Assembly: GCF_900636825.1 (NCBI RefSeq)
Contig: NZ_LR134318.1
Coordinates: 4,001,501 to 4,065,500, forward strand
Direction of reading: 5' to 3'
DNA: 64,000 bases
Origin: Pseudomonas fluorescens
GTDB lineage: Bacteria > Pseudomonadota > Gammaproteobacteria > Pseudomonadales > Pseudomonadaceae
The notes below the pieces were generated by a model, which was not told where the DNA came from, searched no databases, and was given only the letters and a program-made list of their open reading frames with translations. Position 1 is the first letter of the stretch. Each line of letters starts with the position of its first letter. The position numbers and the translations under genes are program-made. Shown piece by piece: positions 1 to 8,251 of this stretch.

Positions 1-666
1 ATACAGCAGCGTCAACGAAATCAACACAAACACCAACGGCCCGATCACTCTGAAGCGCCGCTTCAACGCATCGACATTTTCCTGGCCAATCATTCCCGCG
101 ACAAAAAACGGCAGCAGATAAATCGCCCCGTTAATGCCGAACGCATCGAGCGGGAATGGCGGCAGCAAAAACAACAACGCGGCCAACGCAAACAGCCCAT
201 ACAAGCGCGTCGCCGTGCGCAGCATGCCGCGCCATTCCAGCAAGCCGACGAACATGAAAATGATGAACACCGCTTGCAAGAACCAGAAGTGGTTGATCGG
301 TACCCAAAACGACAACAGCGCCTCGATCACCCCGACATCCTTGTTCACCCCTGGCCCGACTGCTTGCAGCACCGAAAACGGTACGCCCACGCAAAACAGC
401 GGCACGATCAAGCGGCGTACCTTGCCGCTGAAAAAAGCGGAAAAATCGTTGCCACGGATCTTGTAGATCGAATAGATGTAGCCGGAAATAAACGTGAACA
501 GCGGCATGCGCACGTAGACCATCGAATCGGCAATCACCCGGAACGGCGAACCGATGTCGATCTTCAACCCGCCGCCCAACGGTCCGATAACGTGATAGAG
601 CACCAGCAGCAGGCACGCCAGGCCACGCAGGGTTTCAATCTCCAGGGACTTGTTCTTGCTCGACAT
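1..666 (-). CDS. Acyltransferase 3 family membrane protein (partial, runs off left edge)
   Basis: Open reading frame from an ATG at 666 to the window edge without a stop (222 codons visible), so the C-terminus is missing. The N-terminus has the acyltransferase-3 signature (LRGLACLLLVLYH, an Arg-Gly followed by a membrane-embedded His) and then RMPLFTFISGYIYS, with several hydrophobic helices. The family (OafA/ExoZ-like) O-acetylates or otherwise acylates sugars in the inner membrane. It lies 12 bp after the putative Wzy gene as the last visible gene of the exopolysaccharide operon, which suggests it decorates that polymer. A GAGG about 10 nt upstream supports this start. Family assignment is fairly sure; substrate is unknown. 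Confidence 0.85.
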   Translation of the reverse strand, partial: MSSKNKSLEIETLRGLACLLLVLYHVIGPLGGGLKIDIGSPFRVIADSMVYVRMPLFTFISGYIYSIYKIRGNDFSAFFSGKVRRLIVPLFCVGVPFSVLQAVGPGVNKDVGVIEALLSFWVPINHFWFLQAVFIIFMFVGLLEWRGMLRTATRLYGLFALAALLFLLPPFPLDAFGINGAIYLLPFFVAGMIGQENVDALKRRFRVIGPLVFVLISLTLLY

Positions 667-678
667 ACAGCACCCGCC

Positions 679-1782
679 TCAATTCAGAATTCTGGATTCA
701 ACCTGTACCGGTTTGTTCGCCCGCAGCATCAATCCAAGCCCCACGAACAACACCGGCACCACCATCGAAAAGTGCCGGGCGAAGGAGCCGAAGTCCGGTT
801 CGAACAGCCCTTGAACCAGCAAAAATGCCAACGGAATCGCGATCAATTCCTTGGGTTTGGTCTGGATCGGCGCGCCTTTGTAGTCGGTTGAGGTGATGAC
901 TTTGAACAGCAGCAGAGCGGTCATGATCATCAGCGCCACGAAAATCACCTGCCCAGGGCCGGACAGCAGAATCAGCTCCACCGGAAACGATAAGCGAAAG
1001 AAGATGATCATCGAGTCCAGCGCCTGCGAAACAAAATCACTGCCGGTGAGCCACGAGACGATCAACGACTTCGAGCCCTCCTCGCCCGCCGTGCGCAGTT
1101 CGTTGTTGCTGGCGCGAATCGACGACACCGGAAAACCCAATGCGACCTGGATCGCCATGGCCACCGCCAGGTAAAACAGAAACAGCATCAGGAAGAAGGT
1201 GAAGCGCGACACGTACTTCTTCATCACACAGACGCCGACCCATGACAGCGAAAACAGAATCCAGTAAGGCCGGATCAGCACGCCGTAGATCACTGCCGAA
1301 AGGAAAAACCCGCCGCGATATTTGCGCGTCAACGAGCTGAGCAAAATGCTCAACACCGCCACCGAAACGATGATTTCCTTGGTCAGGTTCTCAAGGAAAA
1401 ACGAGCGGACGATGCCCCACAGGCACAGGGTGCCGAAGATCGCCAACGGCATGCGCCGGAACACCACGACCGGAATCGCCGTAAGGAAAAAATTGCAAAA
1501 CATGCCGTAGGCCCAGGCATTGGTCAGGTTGATCCCGGTGGGCCGCAGCAGAAACGCCGAACATTCATAGGACGAACGATCCGGCGAGAACGGGTTCCAG
1601 AAATTGCAGTTATCGGCGCGGGCGTAGGACGACCACAAGGTCATCGCATCCGGACCTGGCGCGCGGGGCACCAGCAGCGGCATCGCCACCGAGAGAAACA
1701 GCCCGGTGAACAGAATCAGGAACGAGACATACGAATCGAGTCGCTTGCCGCGAAACTCGATGCACGGCAACTTCAGGCCCAT
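679..1782 (-). CDS. Putative polysaccharide polymerase (Wzy-like membrane protein)
   Basis: A 367-residue protein made almost wholly of hydrophobic helices (roughly ten), with a periplasmic-looking stretch at about residues 45-85 containing several Cys and aromatic residues (ARADNCNFWNPF, RSSYECSAF). No conserved enzymatic motif is visible, which is usual for O-antigen/EPS polymerases that are recognised by topology and context. It follows the flippase gene with a 10-bp overlap and precedes an acyltransferase, exactly where a Wzy-dependent pathway needs its polymerase. The frame stays open far upstream (to 2538) only because it runs antiparallel-free inside the flippase gene; the ATG at 1782 gives the natural membrane-protein start. 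Polymerase role is inferred. Confidence 0.7.
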   Translation of the reverse strand: MGLKLPCIEFRGKRLDSYVSFLILFTGLFLSVAMPLLVPRAPGPDAMTLWSSYARADNCNFWNPFSPDRSSYECSAFLLRPTGINLTNAWAYGMFCNFFLTAIPVVVFRRMPLAIFGTLCLWGIVRSFFLENLTKEIIVSVAVLSILLSSLTRKYRGGFFLSAVIYGVLIRPYWILFSLSWVGVCVMKKYVSRFTFFLMLFLFYLAVAMAIQVALGFPVSSIRASNNELRTAGEEGSKSLIVSWLTGSDFVSQALDSMIIFFRLSFPVELILLSGPGQVIFVALMIMTALLLFKVITSTDYKGAPIQTKPKELIAIPLAFLLVQGLFEPDFGSFARHFSMVVPVLFVGLGLMLRANKPVQVESRILN

Positions 1783-3005
1783 GACAATCCAGCCTTTTTC
1801 GCCCGGGTCGCACGGGTCAGCACAGCAATCACGGCAAGCTGCACGATGATCGCAAACACATTGCCCCACGCTGCGCCGTAGATCGAATAATGCTTGATCA
1901 GGACGTAGCTGACCGGCACGGACAGCAACAGGCAGATCGCCGCACTGGCGAGCGAAACCCGACTGTTTTTCGAGGCGATCAAACCGCCCCAGACGATGTC
2001 GCCAATCGCGCGCAAGGCAAAGGAAAAGATCAGCACGCCGAGAATGGCATTGTCTGGACGCGGCACGCTGGCGGCGACGTAATCGAGCACGACGTTGAAA
2101 AACAGATAGATCGCCACCGCCACCACAGCCGACACCAGAAGCGAGCGCATCACCCACTTGTTGACGAACAATTGCTTGAGCGTAAACGCCTGCTGATCTG
2201 CCTGAAAACGCTTGGCCAGCACCGGAATGCCAACCACCGCCACCACCGCGTACGACAACGCCTGCAAGGTATTCGCCGCTGACCACGCGTAGACGTATTT
2301 GCCGAGGCTGGCGTACGGCTCCAGATCGATGATCAGAAAACGTTCGGCGTACTGACTCAATGCGATCAATCCAGTGCCGAGATAAAACGGCAGTCCTGCT
2401 TTCCACACGGTCGCCGTCGCCAGCGTTCCGCTCTCGCGGCCCTTGTGCACATTCACCACGATCAGATAACCGGCGACGATCACCAGCACATTGGCGCCGA
2501 CCCACAGCCACAACACACTGGCGATACCCGCGACCCAACCAAGCATCATCCCGCCCACCGCCAACACCGCCCAGAGACCGGTCTTGATGAAAAACAGCAG
2601 CGCACCGGCCGTGGCTTTCTGAGCAGAAAACACGAACGAATTGATTTCGAAAGACAGGTGCTCGGTCAGCAACACCAGAGTCACACAGAGGATCAGCGCA
2701 GCCGTCGCCTCAACCTGCTGGAACAGCGAATAGATCAGCACCGTGACCACGGACAACAGCAACCCGACCGCCAGATACAACAGCAAAACCTTATCGACTA
2801 CGCGCCGCGAACTGCCGCCGACGCTGATCAGCCGATTGATCTCGGAACTGAAACCGACGCTGTAAAACTTCGAGGCGATCAGCGATGCCGCGACCACCAC
2901 GCCGTAAAAGCCCAGCGCCTCGTAACCGAGGAAATGGGTGATCGCCAACACCAGCAAAAACTTCGCGCCCAATGCTCCGCCGCGAAGCAGTAGCCGAAAT
3001 ATCAT
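1773..3005 (-). CDS. Oligosaccharide flippase (Wzx/MOP family)
   Basis: A 410-residue polytopic membrane protein beginning MIFRLLLRGGALGAKFLLV, with about twelve predicted helices typical of polysaccharide flippases (RfbX/Wzx type). Such proteins move undecaprenyl-linked repeat units across the inner membrane for Wzy polymerisation. The ATG at 3005 overlaps the stop of the pyruvyl transferase gene by 4 bp (ATGA), an arrangement that favours translational coupling and decides the start over an upstream in-frame ATG at 3065. It overlaps the next gene by 10 bp. Sequence identity within this family is low, so the assignment rests on topology and operon context. Confidence 0.82.
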   Translation of the reverse strand: MIFRLLLRGGALGAKFLLVLAITHFLGYEALGFYGVVVAASLIASKFYSVGFSSEINRLISVGGSSRRVVDKVLLLYLAVGLLLSVVTVLIYSLFQQVEATAALILCVTLVLLTEHLSFEINSFVFSAQKATAGALLFFIKTGLWAVLAVGGMMLGWVAGIASVLWLWVGANVLVIVAGYLIVVNVHKGRESGTLATATVWKAGLPFYLGTGLIALSQYAERFLIIDLEPYASLGKYVYAWSAANTLQALSYAVVAVVGIPVLAKRFQADQQAFTLKQLFVNKWVMRSLLVSAVVAVAIYLFFNVVLDYVAASVPRPDNAILGVLIFSFALRAIGDIVWGGLIASKNSRVSLASAAICLLLSVPVSYVLIKHYSIYGAAWGNVFAIIVQLAVIAVLTRATRAKKAGLSWA

Positions 3006-4114
3006 CGAACGACACCTTTGATGATGTCGTCCATGGCCACGGTTTTTGCCTCGATTTCGCGGCAAGTGTCGGTCAGGCGCTTGCCGAAATCCGTCAGCGC
3101 ATTCGGTGCGTAAACCGTGTTGATGATGGTGTCGACATCGATGTCGCCGCCGTTGATCACCCAGTCCTCGACGCCCATGTCCTGATAGGCGCCGAAACCT
3201 TTGCGCTCGTAGCTGATGTGGTAAGCCGGCACGCCGGAAAGTAGTGACTCGATGGCGCCATGCAGGCGCACGGAAATCACCAGATCCGGTTGATATTTGG
3301 CAATCGTCGCCTTCAACGACAGCAGGTCTTCAGTGATGCCCAACTCGCGATAAAACGCGCCGTCATCGTTGCCGCGCACCGCGCTTTGCACCGCGCAGAC
3401 CACCTTGCTTTTGTTCTTCAGCCGCTGCAGCAGCAACTTCAGATTCGCCACGTAGGCAACTTTCTTTTCCTTGCTCCACTCCGGCGGCTTGCGCAGCACC
3501 ACGCACACCGTGGCCGGGGATGCAGCGCAGCGGGTGAATTTCGGCTGCTGCAGAATCTTGCTCGCCAACGACTGCACCGCCAGATCAGGAGCGCGATAAA
3601 CGTTTTCGCAAGCGTCGAAAATCGCCGAGGAACGGTTGTCGCGCACGAACACCGCGTCGGCGCTGGCGTAATGCTCGACGATCTTGCTGCTCTCGCCGTG
3701 GAACGGGCCGATGCTTTGCGGCAGGTAAACCGACGGCACCTTGCTGAGAATCGCGGTTTCCAGTTGCTTGGCGTGGCCGAGTTTCAGTTTGATGTGTTCG
3801 AAGGCGCTCTTCGAACGCATATAGCCGCCACCGACGCCGACGATCAGATCGGTCTTCTTCAACAGATCCGCCAGCCCCGCGTAAGACTGATTGAGAAACA
3901 CCGCTTGCTTGACCCGCCCCAGGCCCTTGGCCGCCATGACCGGCGCATCGAAACGCGGGTGCGGCAAGTAGCTGAAAGAGTCCGGATCGGAAGCCACCAC
4001 ACTGATCGCCGTGTCTTCGCCAAAGTTGCGCTGCACCAAAGCAATGGCCAGATCGACGAGCAAGCCGTCACCGGAGTTGGACGCACTGTAGCCATGCAAA
4101 ATCGTTACGTTCAT
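3002..4114 (-). CDS. Polysaccharide pyruvyl transferase family protein
   Basis: 370 residues. The N-terminus MNVTILHGYSASNSGDGLL and the central VGVGGGYMRSK, VYLPQSIGPF and ISVRLHGAIESLLSGVPA blocks are those of the polysaccharide pyruvyl transferase family (CsaB/WcaK/AmsJ type), which transfers pyruvate from phosphoenolpyruvate to sugar hydroxyls to form acidic ketals. This predicts a pyruvylated, negatively charged exopolysaccharide. It sits between the glycosyltransferase and the flippase and overlaps the latter by 4 bp. Some relatives act as glycosyltransferase-like enzymes instead, so the exact reaction is inferred. Confidence 0.85.
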   Translation of the reverse strand: MNVTILHGYSASNSGDGLLVDLAIALVQRNFGEDTAISVVASDPDSFSYLPHPRFDAPVMAAKGLGRVKQAVFLNQSYAGLADLLKKTDLIVGVGGGYMRSKSAFEHIKLKLGHAKQLETAILSKVPSVYLPQSIGPFHGESSKIVEHYASADAVFVRDNRSSAIFDACENVYRAPDLAVQSLASKILQQPKFTRCAASPATVCVVLRKPPEWSKEKKVAYVANLKLLLQRLKNKSKVVCAVQSAVRGNDDGAFYRELGITEDLLSLKATIAKYQPDLVISVRLHGAIESLLSGVPAYHISYERKGFGAYQDMGVEDWVINGGDIDVDTIINTVYAPNALTDFGKRLTDTCREIEAKTVAMDDIIKGVVR

Positions 4115-4129
4115 AAGCTTGAGTTCTAC

Positions 4130-5212
4130 TTAATAAGTGGGAGCGCGATACAAGTCGTAAGTCTGGCGAATCATCAACGCGGCGCTGAAACGCTCGCGGA
4201 CAATGCTGCGGCCTTCATTGCCGAGGTCGAGCAGGCGCGGCTTCTGGATTTTCTTCAGCACGTCGGCCAGCGCCTGATGATCACCGGACGGAAAGACGTA
4301 CCCGGACACTTCATCGGTGACCAGCTCAGGCAGCGACGTGCAATTGCTGGCGATCACCGGCAGCCCCATGGCCATGCCTTCCAGCGGCACCATGGCAAAA
4401 CCTTCCCAGCGACTCGGCACGATCAGCGCGTCGGATTGCTGATACAACGCCTGCACTTCGCTCGGTGTCACCCACGGCAGGTATTCGACGCCGTCCATTG
4501 GCGGACACTCGACGGCGTCCTCATTTACAGCACTGCCGACCACCGTCAGCTTCATGTCACTGCGCTGGACCTTGGCGTAGGCCCTGAGCAGCACGTCGAA
4601 GCCTTTCTGATAGTCGAGACGACCGACGAACAGCAGATGAATCGGTGCGGGGGTGTCAGCTTTCGGCGCGTCATCCCTGTGATGAATGCCGTTGTAGATC
4701 AGCTTCATGCGCTTGCGCTCGATACCAAAACGCGCGGCTTTATCCAGCTCGTACTGGCTCACGCAGATGATCACGTCGGTGACTTTCTGCAGCACGCGCT
4801 CGATCCACGCATAGACCTTCTGCTTGATCGGCGAGCTTTCCATCAGGAACGAAAACGCATGCGGGCAGTAGACGATTTTCGGTTTGCGCCACGGTCGCAA
4901 CAGCACGCAGACGCAGCGGCCGATCACTCCGGAAAACGTGCTGTGCAGATGCACCACGTCAGGCTTTTCCTTGAGCATGATCTGCGTCAGGCGCCAGGCG
5001 AAACGCAGCAGCGATGGCACATTGCGTCCCGTACGGAAGAAAGTGCGCACCTGTTGCTCGCCGATGCCGTGCAGCTCTTTCGCCTGATCTTCGGGCACCA
5101 GATACACCAGCGCGTAATCCGCCACGTCGTCCTCGGGCGACGCCGAAATCGTACGGATCACCGTCGCCACGCCACCTTTGATCGTCTCTGCCACGTGCAG
5201 TATTTTTTTCAC
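4130..5212 (-). CDS. GT4-type glycosyltransferase
   Basis: 360 residues with the GT-B fold. The N-terminal KKILHVAETIKGGVATVI contains the glycine-rich donor loop, FVGRLDYQKGFDVLL (about residue 195-210) starts the nucleotide-sugar domain, and PSRWEGFAMVPLEGMAMGLP (about 275-295) carries the E-x7-E motif of retaining GT4 enzymes. It should add one sugar to the lipid-linked repeat unit on the cytoplasmic face. The start codon is GTG at 5212. It is 15 bp upstream of the pyruvyl transferase gene and 40 bp downstream of the BY-kinase gene. It is the only glycosyltransferase visible here; the priming enzyme and others must lie beyond the left edge. Sugar specificity cannot be read. Confidence 0.88.
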   Translation of the reverse strand: MKKILHVAETIKGGVATVIRTISASPEDDVADYALVYLVPEDQAKELHGIGEQQVRTFFRTGRNVPSLLRFAWRLTQIMLKEKPDVVHLHSTFSGVIGRCVCVLLRPWRKPKIVYCPHAFSFLMESSPIKQKVYAWIERVLQKVTDVIICVSQYELDKAARFGIERKRMKLIYNGIHHRDDAPKADTPAPIHLLFVGRLDYQKGFDVLLRAYAKVQRSDMKLTVVGSAVNEDAVECPPMDGVEYLPWVTPSEVQALYQQSDALIVPSRWEGFAMVPLEGMAMGLPVIASNCTSLPELVTDEVSGYVFPSGDHQALADVLKKIQKPRLLDLGNEGRSIVRERFSAALMIRQTYDLYRAPTY

Positions 5213-5252
5213 ACATCACCCACTTCAAACAGGAAAAAACACTCGCTGACAC

Positions 5253-7481
5253 TCAGGACTTGTCCGACGCGTATTCGTAGTTGTAATAGCCATAACCACC
5301 GTTGCCGTAGTAGCTGGCGGCGCGCTTCTCGACGCCGTTGAACACCGCGCCTTTCAACTCGATGCCATTCTGCGCGAAGCGGCGAATGGTCAGTTCGATC
5401 TCTTTGGCCGGGTTCACCCCGAACCGGGTAACGATCAGGCTGATGCCCGCTTCCCGGCCGACAATCGCCGCATCCGTCACCGCCAGCAGCGGCGGCGTAT
5501 CGATGATCACCAGGTCATAGCGCTCGCTGAGTTCGGCGAGCAAGTCGCGGAAGTTGGCGTGCATCAACAGTTCGGAAGGATTGGGCGGCACCTGGCCACG
5601 GCTGATGAAGTGCAGGTTGTCGACTTCGACGGTGTTGATCGCCTGGTCGATGCTGCAACGCTTGACCAGCAGATCGGACAGACCATTGGTGATCGGTGTG
5701 TTGAGGGTTTTGTGCAGATGCCCCTTGCGCATGTCGGCATCAATCAGCACCACACGCTGGCCGCTCAGCGCCATGACAGCGGCGAGGTTGGACGAGACGA
5801 AGGTCTTGCCGACCTGCGGGCTCGGTCCGGAGATCATGATGCGGTTGTTGGTCGAATCGAGCCCGGCGAAATGCAGGGAAGTGCGCAGGCTGCGGATCGA
5901 TTCGATCGACAAGTCCGTCGGGTTGCGCAGAGCCAGCAGGTACGCAGGTTTGTCCACGCCGTCGCGCGCGCGCCCCTTTTTGCTGTCCTCTTCCTGCTGC
6001 AACGCGCTGTAGGGAATCGAGGCGTACACCGGCAAACCCAATTGCTCGATGGCTTCCGGGCCTTCGAGCCCGCGACTCAGCGACTTGCGCAACAGCACCA
6101 GCGCCACGCCGACGAAGGCACCAAGGAACGTAGCGATAAGTACGATCAGCGGTTTTTTCGGTTTGACCGGACTGGTCAAATCGACATCCGCCGTGTCGAT
6201 CAGGCGCACGTTGCCCACCGCACCGGCGCGAACAATGTCCAGTTCCTGGGATTTGTTCAGCAACTGTGTGTAGATCTGCGAAGCCACTTCAACGTCGCGG
6301 GTCAGGTTGAGCAATTCCTGCTGGGTCGCCGGCAAGTCCTGGACTTTGCCTTCGAGCGACTTCTGTTGCTGAGTCAACTCGCCAATCTGGCTCATCAAAG
6401 CGCGATAGGCCGGGTGCTGTTTGGTGAACTTGCGATCGAGCTCGGCCTGCTGCATTTTCAGCTCGGAAATCCGCGTCTCCAGCGCCACGGACTGACCGAG
6501 CACCGATTGCGTTTCCAAGGAAATATTCACGGTCTTGCCGTGGGTCTGATAGGCATTCAGCGCATCGCTGGCCTTGGCCAGATCGCGTTTGACCTGCGGC
6601 AACTGGCTTTGCAGAAACGCCAGGCTTTGCGCCGCTTCCGCCGAGGTGCGGCGCACGTTCTGTTCCACGTACAGCGCGGCGATCTTGTTGAGAATCTTCA
6701 CCGCTTCAGCGGCGTCACTGCTGGCCAGTGCCAGGCGGATGATTCCCGACTCTTTGCCCTGCTCGGAAATATCCAGCGCATCCTGATAACTTTGAATGGT
6801 CACGATTCGTGGGTTGCGCACCACCTGAAAACGCGTGCCGGGGTTGGCCAGCAGTTGCGTGATTTGCCCTTCCACGCCGTCTTGCGCGAAGGCCTCGCCC
6901 ACGACACCTTCCACGAGCAGGTTGTCGTTGTCGTCGAACAACTGGAAGTGCTGCTGCTCACCGGCAACCAGGCTGAGTTTCTTGCCGAGCAGGTCTTTCG
7001 GCAGATCGAGGCGCGCGAACTCCAGACGCTCACCGCCCCACGCGTAGCTGTTCAAGCCGAAACGCGGCGCAGCGACACTGGACTCGGTTTCGCCGCGATA
7101 ACGGCGGGCGAGAAAACCACCAATCATGGGAAAGGTGTTGGGGGTGACATCGATGTCCAGGCGCAGGTCGTCGACGGTTTTGCCGATCACCGCGCGGGAT
7201 TTGATGATGCCGATTTCGGTCACCGACGGCGATTGCCCACCGAGCATGCTGTTGAGGTCGGAGAAACCGAGCATGTCGTTCTTTTTCGGTTCGACCTGTA
7301 CCAGCGCGTTCGCCAGATACACCGGTGTGGCCAGCACCGCATAGGCAACGCCGGTGACCATGAAGGCCCCGGTCAGCGCACCGATCAACCATTTCTGGTC
7401 GATCAGGCTGCCAAAGATGCCGAGCAGATCAATACTGTCTTGATCATTGTCGCGGGTGCCGATTACGGACGGTAACTGCAT
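5253..7481 (-). CDS. Polysaccharide co-polymerase / BY-type tyrosine autokinase (Wzc-like)
   Basis: 742 residues from the ATG at 7481 (MQLPSVIG); a GTG at 7502 is an alternative start. The N-terminal Wzz domain starts with a membrane helix near residue 35 and a periplasmic coiled coil, ending at a second helix (LIVLIATFLGAFVGVALVLL, about 440-460). The cytoplasmic kinase has Walker A (GPSPQVGKT), Walker A' (VVLIDADMRKG), Walker B (VIIDTPPLLA) and PPNPSELL. The C-terminal tail carries seven tyrosines within about 20 residues, the autophosphorylation cluster. It controls polymer length and export together with the phosphatase encoded 39 bp upstream. Walker A has Gln where E. coli Wzc has Gly, although the core GKT is intact. 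Confidence 0.93.
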   Translation of the reverse strand: MQLPSVIGTRDNDQDSIDLLGIFGSLIDQKWLIGALTGAFMVTGVAYAVLATPVYLANALVQVEPKKNDMLGFSDLNSMLGGQSPSVTEIGIIKSRAVIGKTVDDLRLDIDVTPNTFPMIGGFLARRYRGETESSVAAPRFGLNSYAWGGERLEFARLDLPKDLLGKKLSLVAGEQQHFQLFDDNDNLLVEGVVGEAFAQDGVEGQITQLLANPGTRFQVVRNPRIVTIQSYQDALDISEQGKESGIIRLALASSDAAEAVKILNKIAALYVEQNVRRTSAEAAQSLAFLQSQLPQVKRDLAKASDALNAYQTHGKTVNISLETQSVLGQSVALETRISELKMQQAELDRKFTKQHPAYRALMSQIGELTQQQKSLEGKVQDLPATQQELLNLTRDVEVASQIYTQLLNKSQELDIVRAGAVGNVRLIDTADVDLTSPVKPKKPLIVLIATFLGAFVGVALVLLRKSLSRGLEGPEAIEQLGLPVYASIPYSALQQEEDSKKGRARDGVDKPAYLLALRNPTDLSIESIRSLRTSLHFAGLDSTNNRIMISGPSPQVGKTFVSSNLAAVMALSGQRVVLIDADMRKGHLHKTLNTPITNGLSDLLVKRCSIDQAINTVEVDNLHFISRGQVPPNPSELLMHANFRDLLAELSERYDLVIIDTPPLLAVTDAAIVGREAGISLIVTRFGVNPAKEIELTIRRFAQNGIELKGAVFNGVEKRAASYYGNGGYGYYNYEYASDKS

Positions 7482-7520
7482 AAGTCTGTTCTTACCATTC
7501 ACTGTTCTGAAGAATATTCG

Positions 7521-7961
7521 TCAATGCCCGAGACGCTGCGCCCATGAACTAACAGCATCTTCAATCAATGCATGAGCATGAATAAAAGCGGCCTTGCCTT
7601 GACGATACGGGTCTTGTATTTCGCGCTCGCTCTGCCACTTGCCGAGTAGAAACACTTTGCCTCTGGCGTGGGAGGCAATCTTCAGCACTTGTTTCACATG
7701 CTCTTTTTCCATGACCAGAATCAGGTCCGAGTCATTAACGATATCGGGCGTCAGTTGCCGGGCCTTGAATGTGTCGGCGCTGTGCCCGTGATCTTCGAGA
7801 ACCTGCCGCGCCGAGGCCTCAACGCCTTCGCCGACCCGTGCCGCAAGCCCTGCGGAGGCGACCGTGATGGCCGACGAACCCAGCGCATTGCGCAACAACA
7901 ATTCTGCCGTCGGACTGCGGCATATGTTGCCCACGCAGACAACGAGGATCTTTCTGAACAA
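7521..7961 (-). CDS. Low-molecular-weight protein-tyrosine phosphatase (Wzb-like)
   Basis: 146 residues. The P-loop CVGNICRSPTAE gives the C-x5-R active site (Cys9, Arg15) and the general acid is in IQDPYRQG near residue 116, both diagnostic of LMW-PTPs. As Wzb/Etp it would dephosphorylate the tyrosine cluster of the downstream BY-kinase, a cycle needed for high-molecular-weight polysaccharide. The start is a TTG at 7961 preceded by AGGAAG at a 7-nt spacing, so it is a real non-ATG start. It is the first gene of the exopolysaccharide operon, facing the glycosidase gene across a 290-bp AT-rich gap. Confidence 0.93.
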   Translation of the reverse strand: MFRKILVVCVGNICRSPTAELLLRNALGSSAITVASAGLAARVGEGVEASARQVLEDHGHSADTFKARQLTPDIVNDSDLILVMEKEHVKQVLKIASHARGKVFLLGKWQSEREIQDPYRQGKAAFIHAHALIEDAVSSWAQRLGH

Positions 7962-8251
7962 GGTTTTACTTCCTGTGCAATATCAAACGGCCAACATCCC
8001 GAGAGCAATTTCATGAACCCTCAAGACTTTCTTCACTCAGAAATAGATTCACCCTGTTAATACCGAAGCATTAAGTACCACAGCGCTTAAAAGCCCCCCA
8101 ACCACAATTAGCGGACTAAAAATAACTGTGATTTTCGGAACGGATTTTTCCGACAAAAAATAACATTCACGCACTAAGCGCCTTGCTGTCGTTCGAAAAT
8201 TGAGCAACGAGATCATTCTTCGTAGTTGTCATTCTCTTCGGGAGAGCAGAC
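7962..8251. promoter_or_regulatory. Divergent promoter region between EPS operon and glycosidase gene
   Basis: 290 bp without a convincing gene, clearly AT-richer than its flanks. It must hold the promoters for the leftward EPS operon and the rightward glycosidase. An inverted repeat TCGGAA-N7-TTCCGA lies at about 8135-8153 followed by an A-tract, and a looser pair of CACA..TTA / TAACTGTG half-sites lies at about 8103-8130. I could not assign a confident -10/-35 pair or a sigma-54 site. The glycosidase has a good GGGAGAG ribosome site just before 8252. Confidence 0.5.

Noticed and set aside
679..2538. A 619-residue fusion of the Wzy-like protein with an N-terminal extension
   Set aside because: The first 252 codons lie inside the flippase gene in another frame and look non-coding; the ATG at 1782 is the natural start.
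3260..5341. 693-codon open frame antisense to the EPS pyruvyl transferase and glycosyltransferase
   Set aside because: It spans two real genes and the gap between them with no ribosome site or family match.
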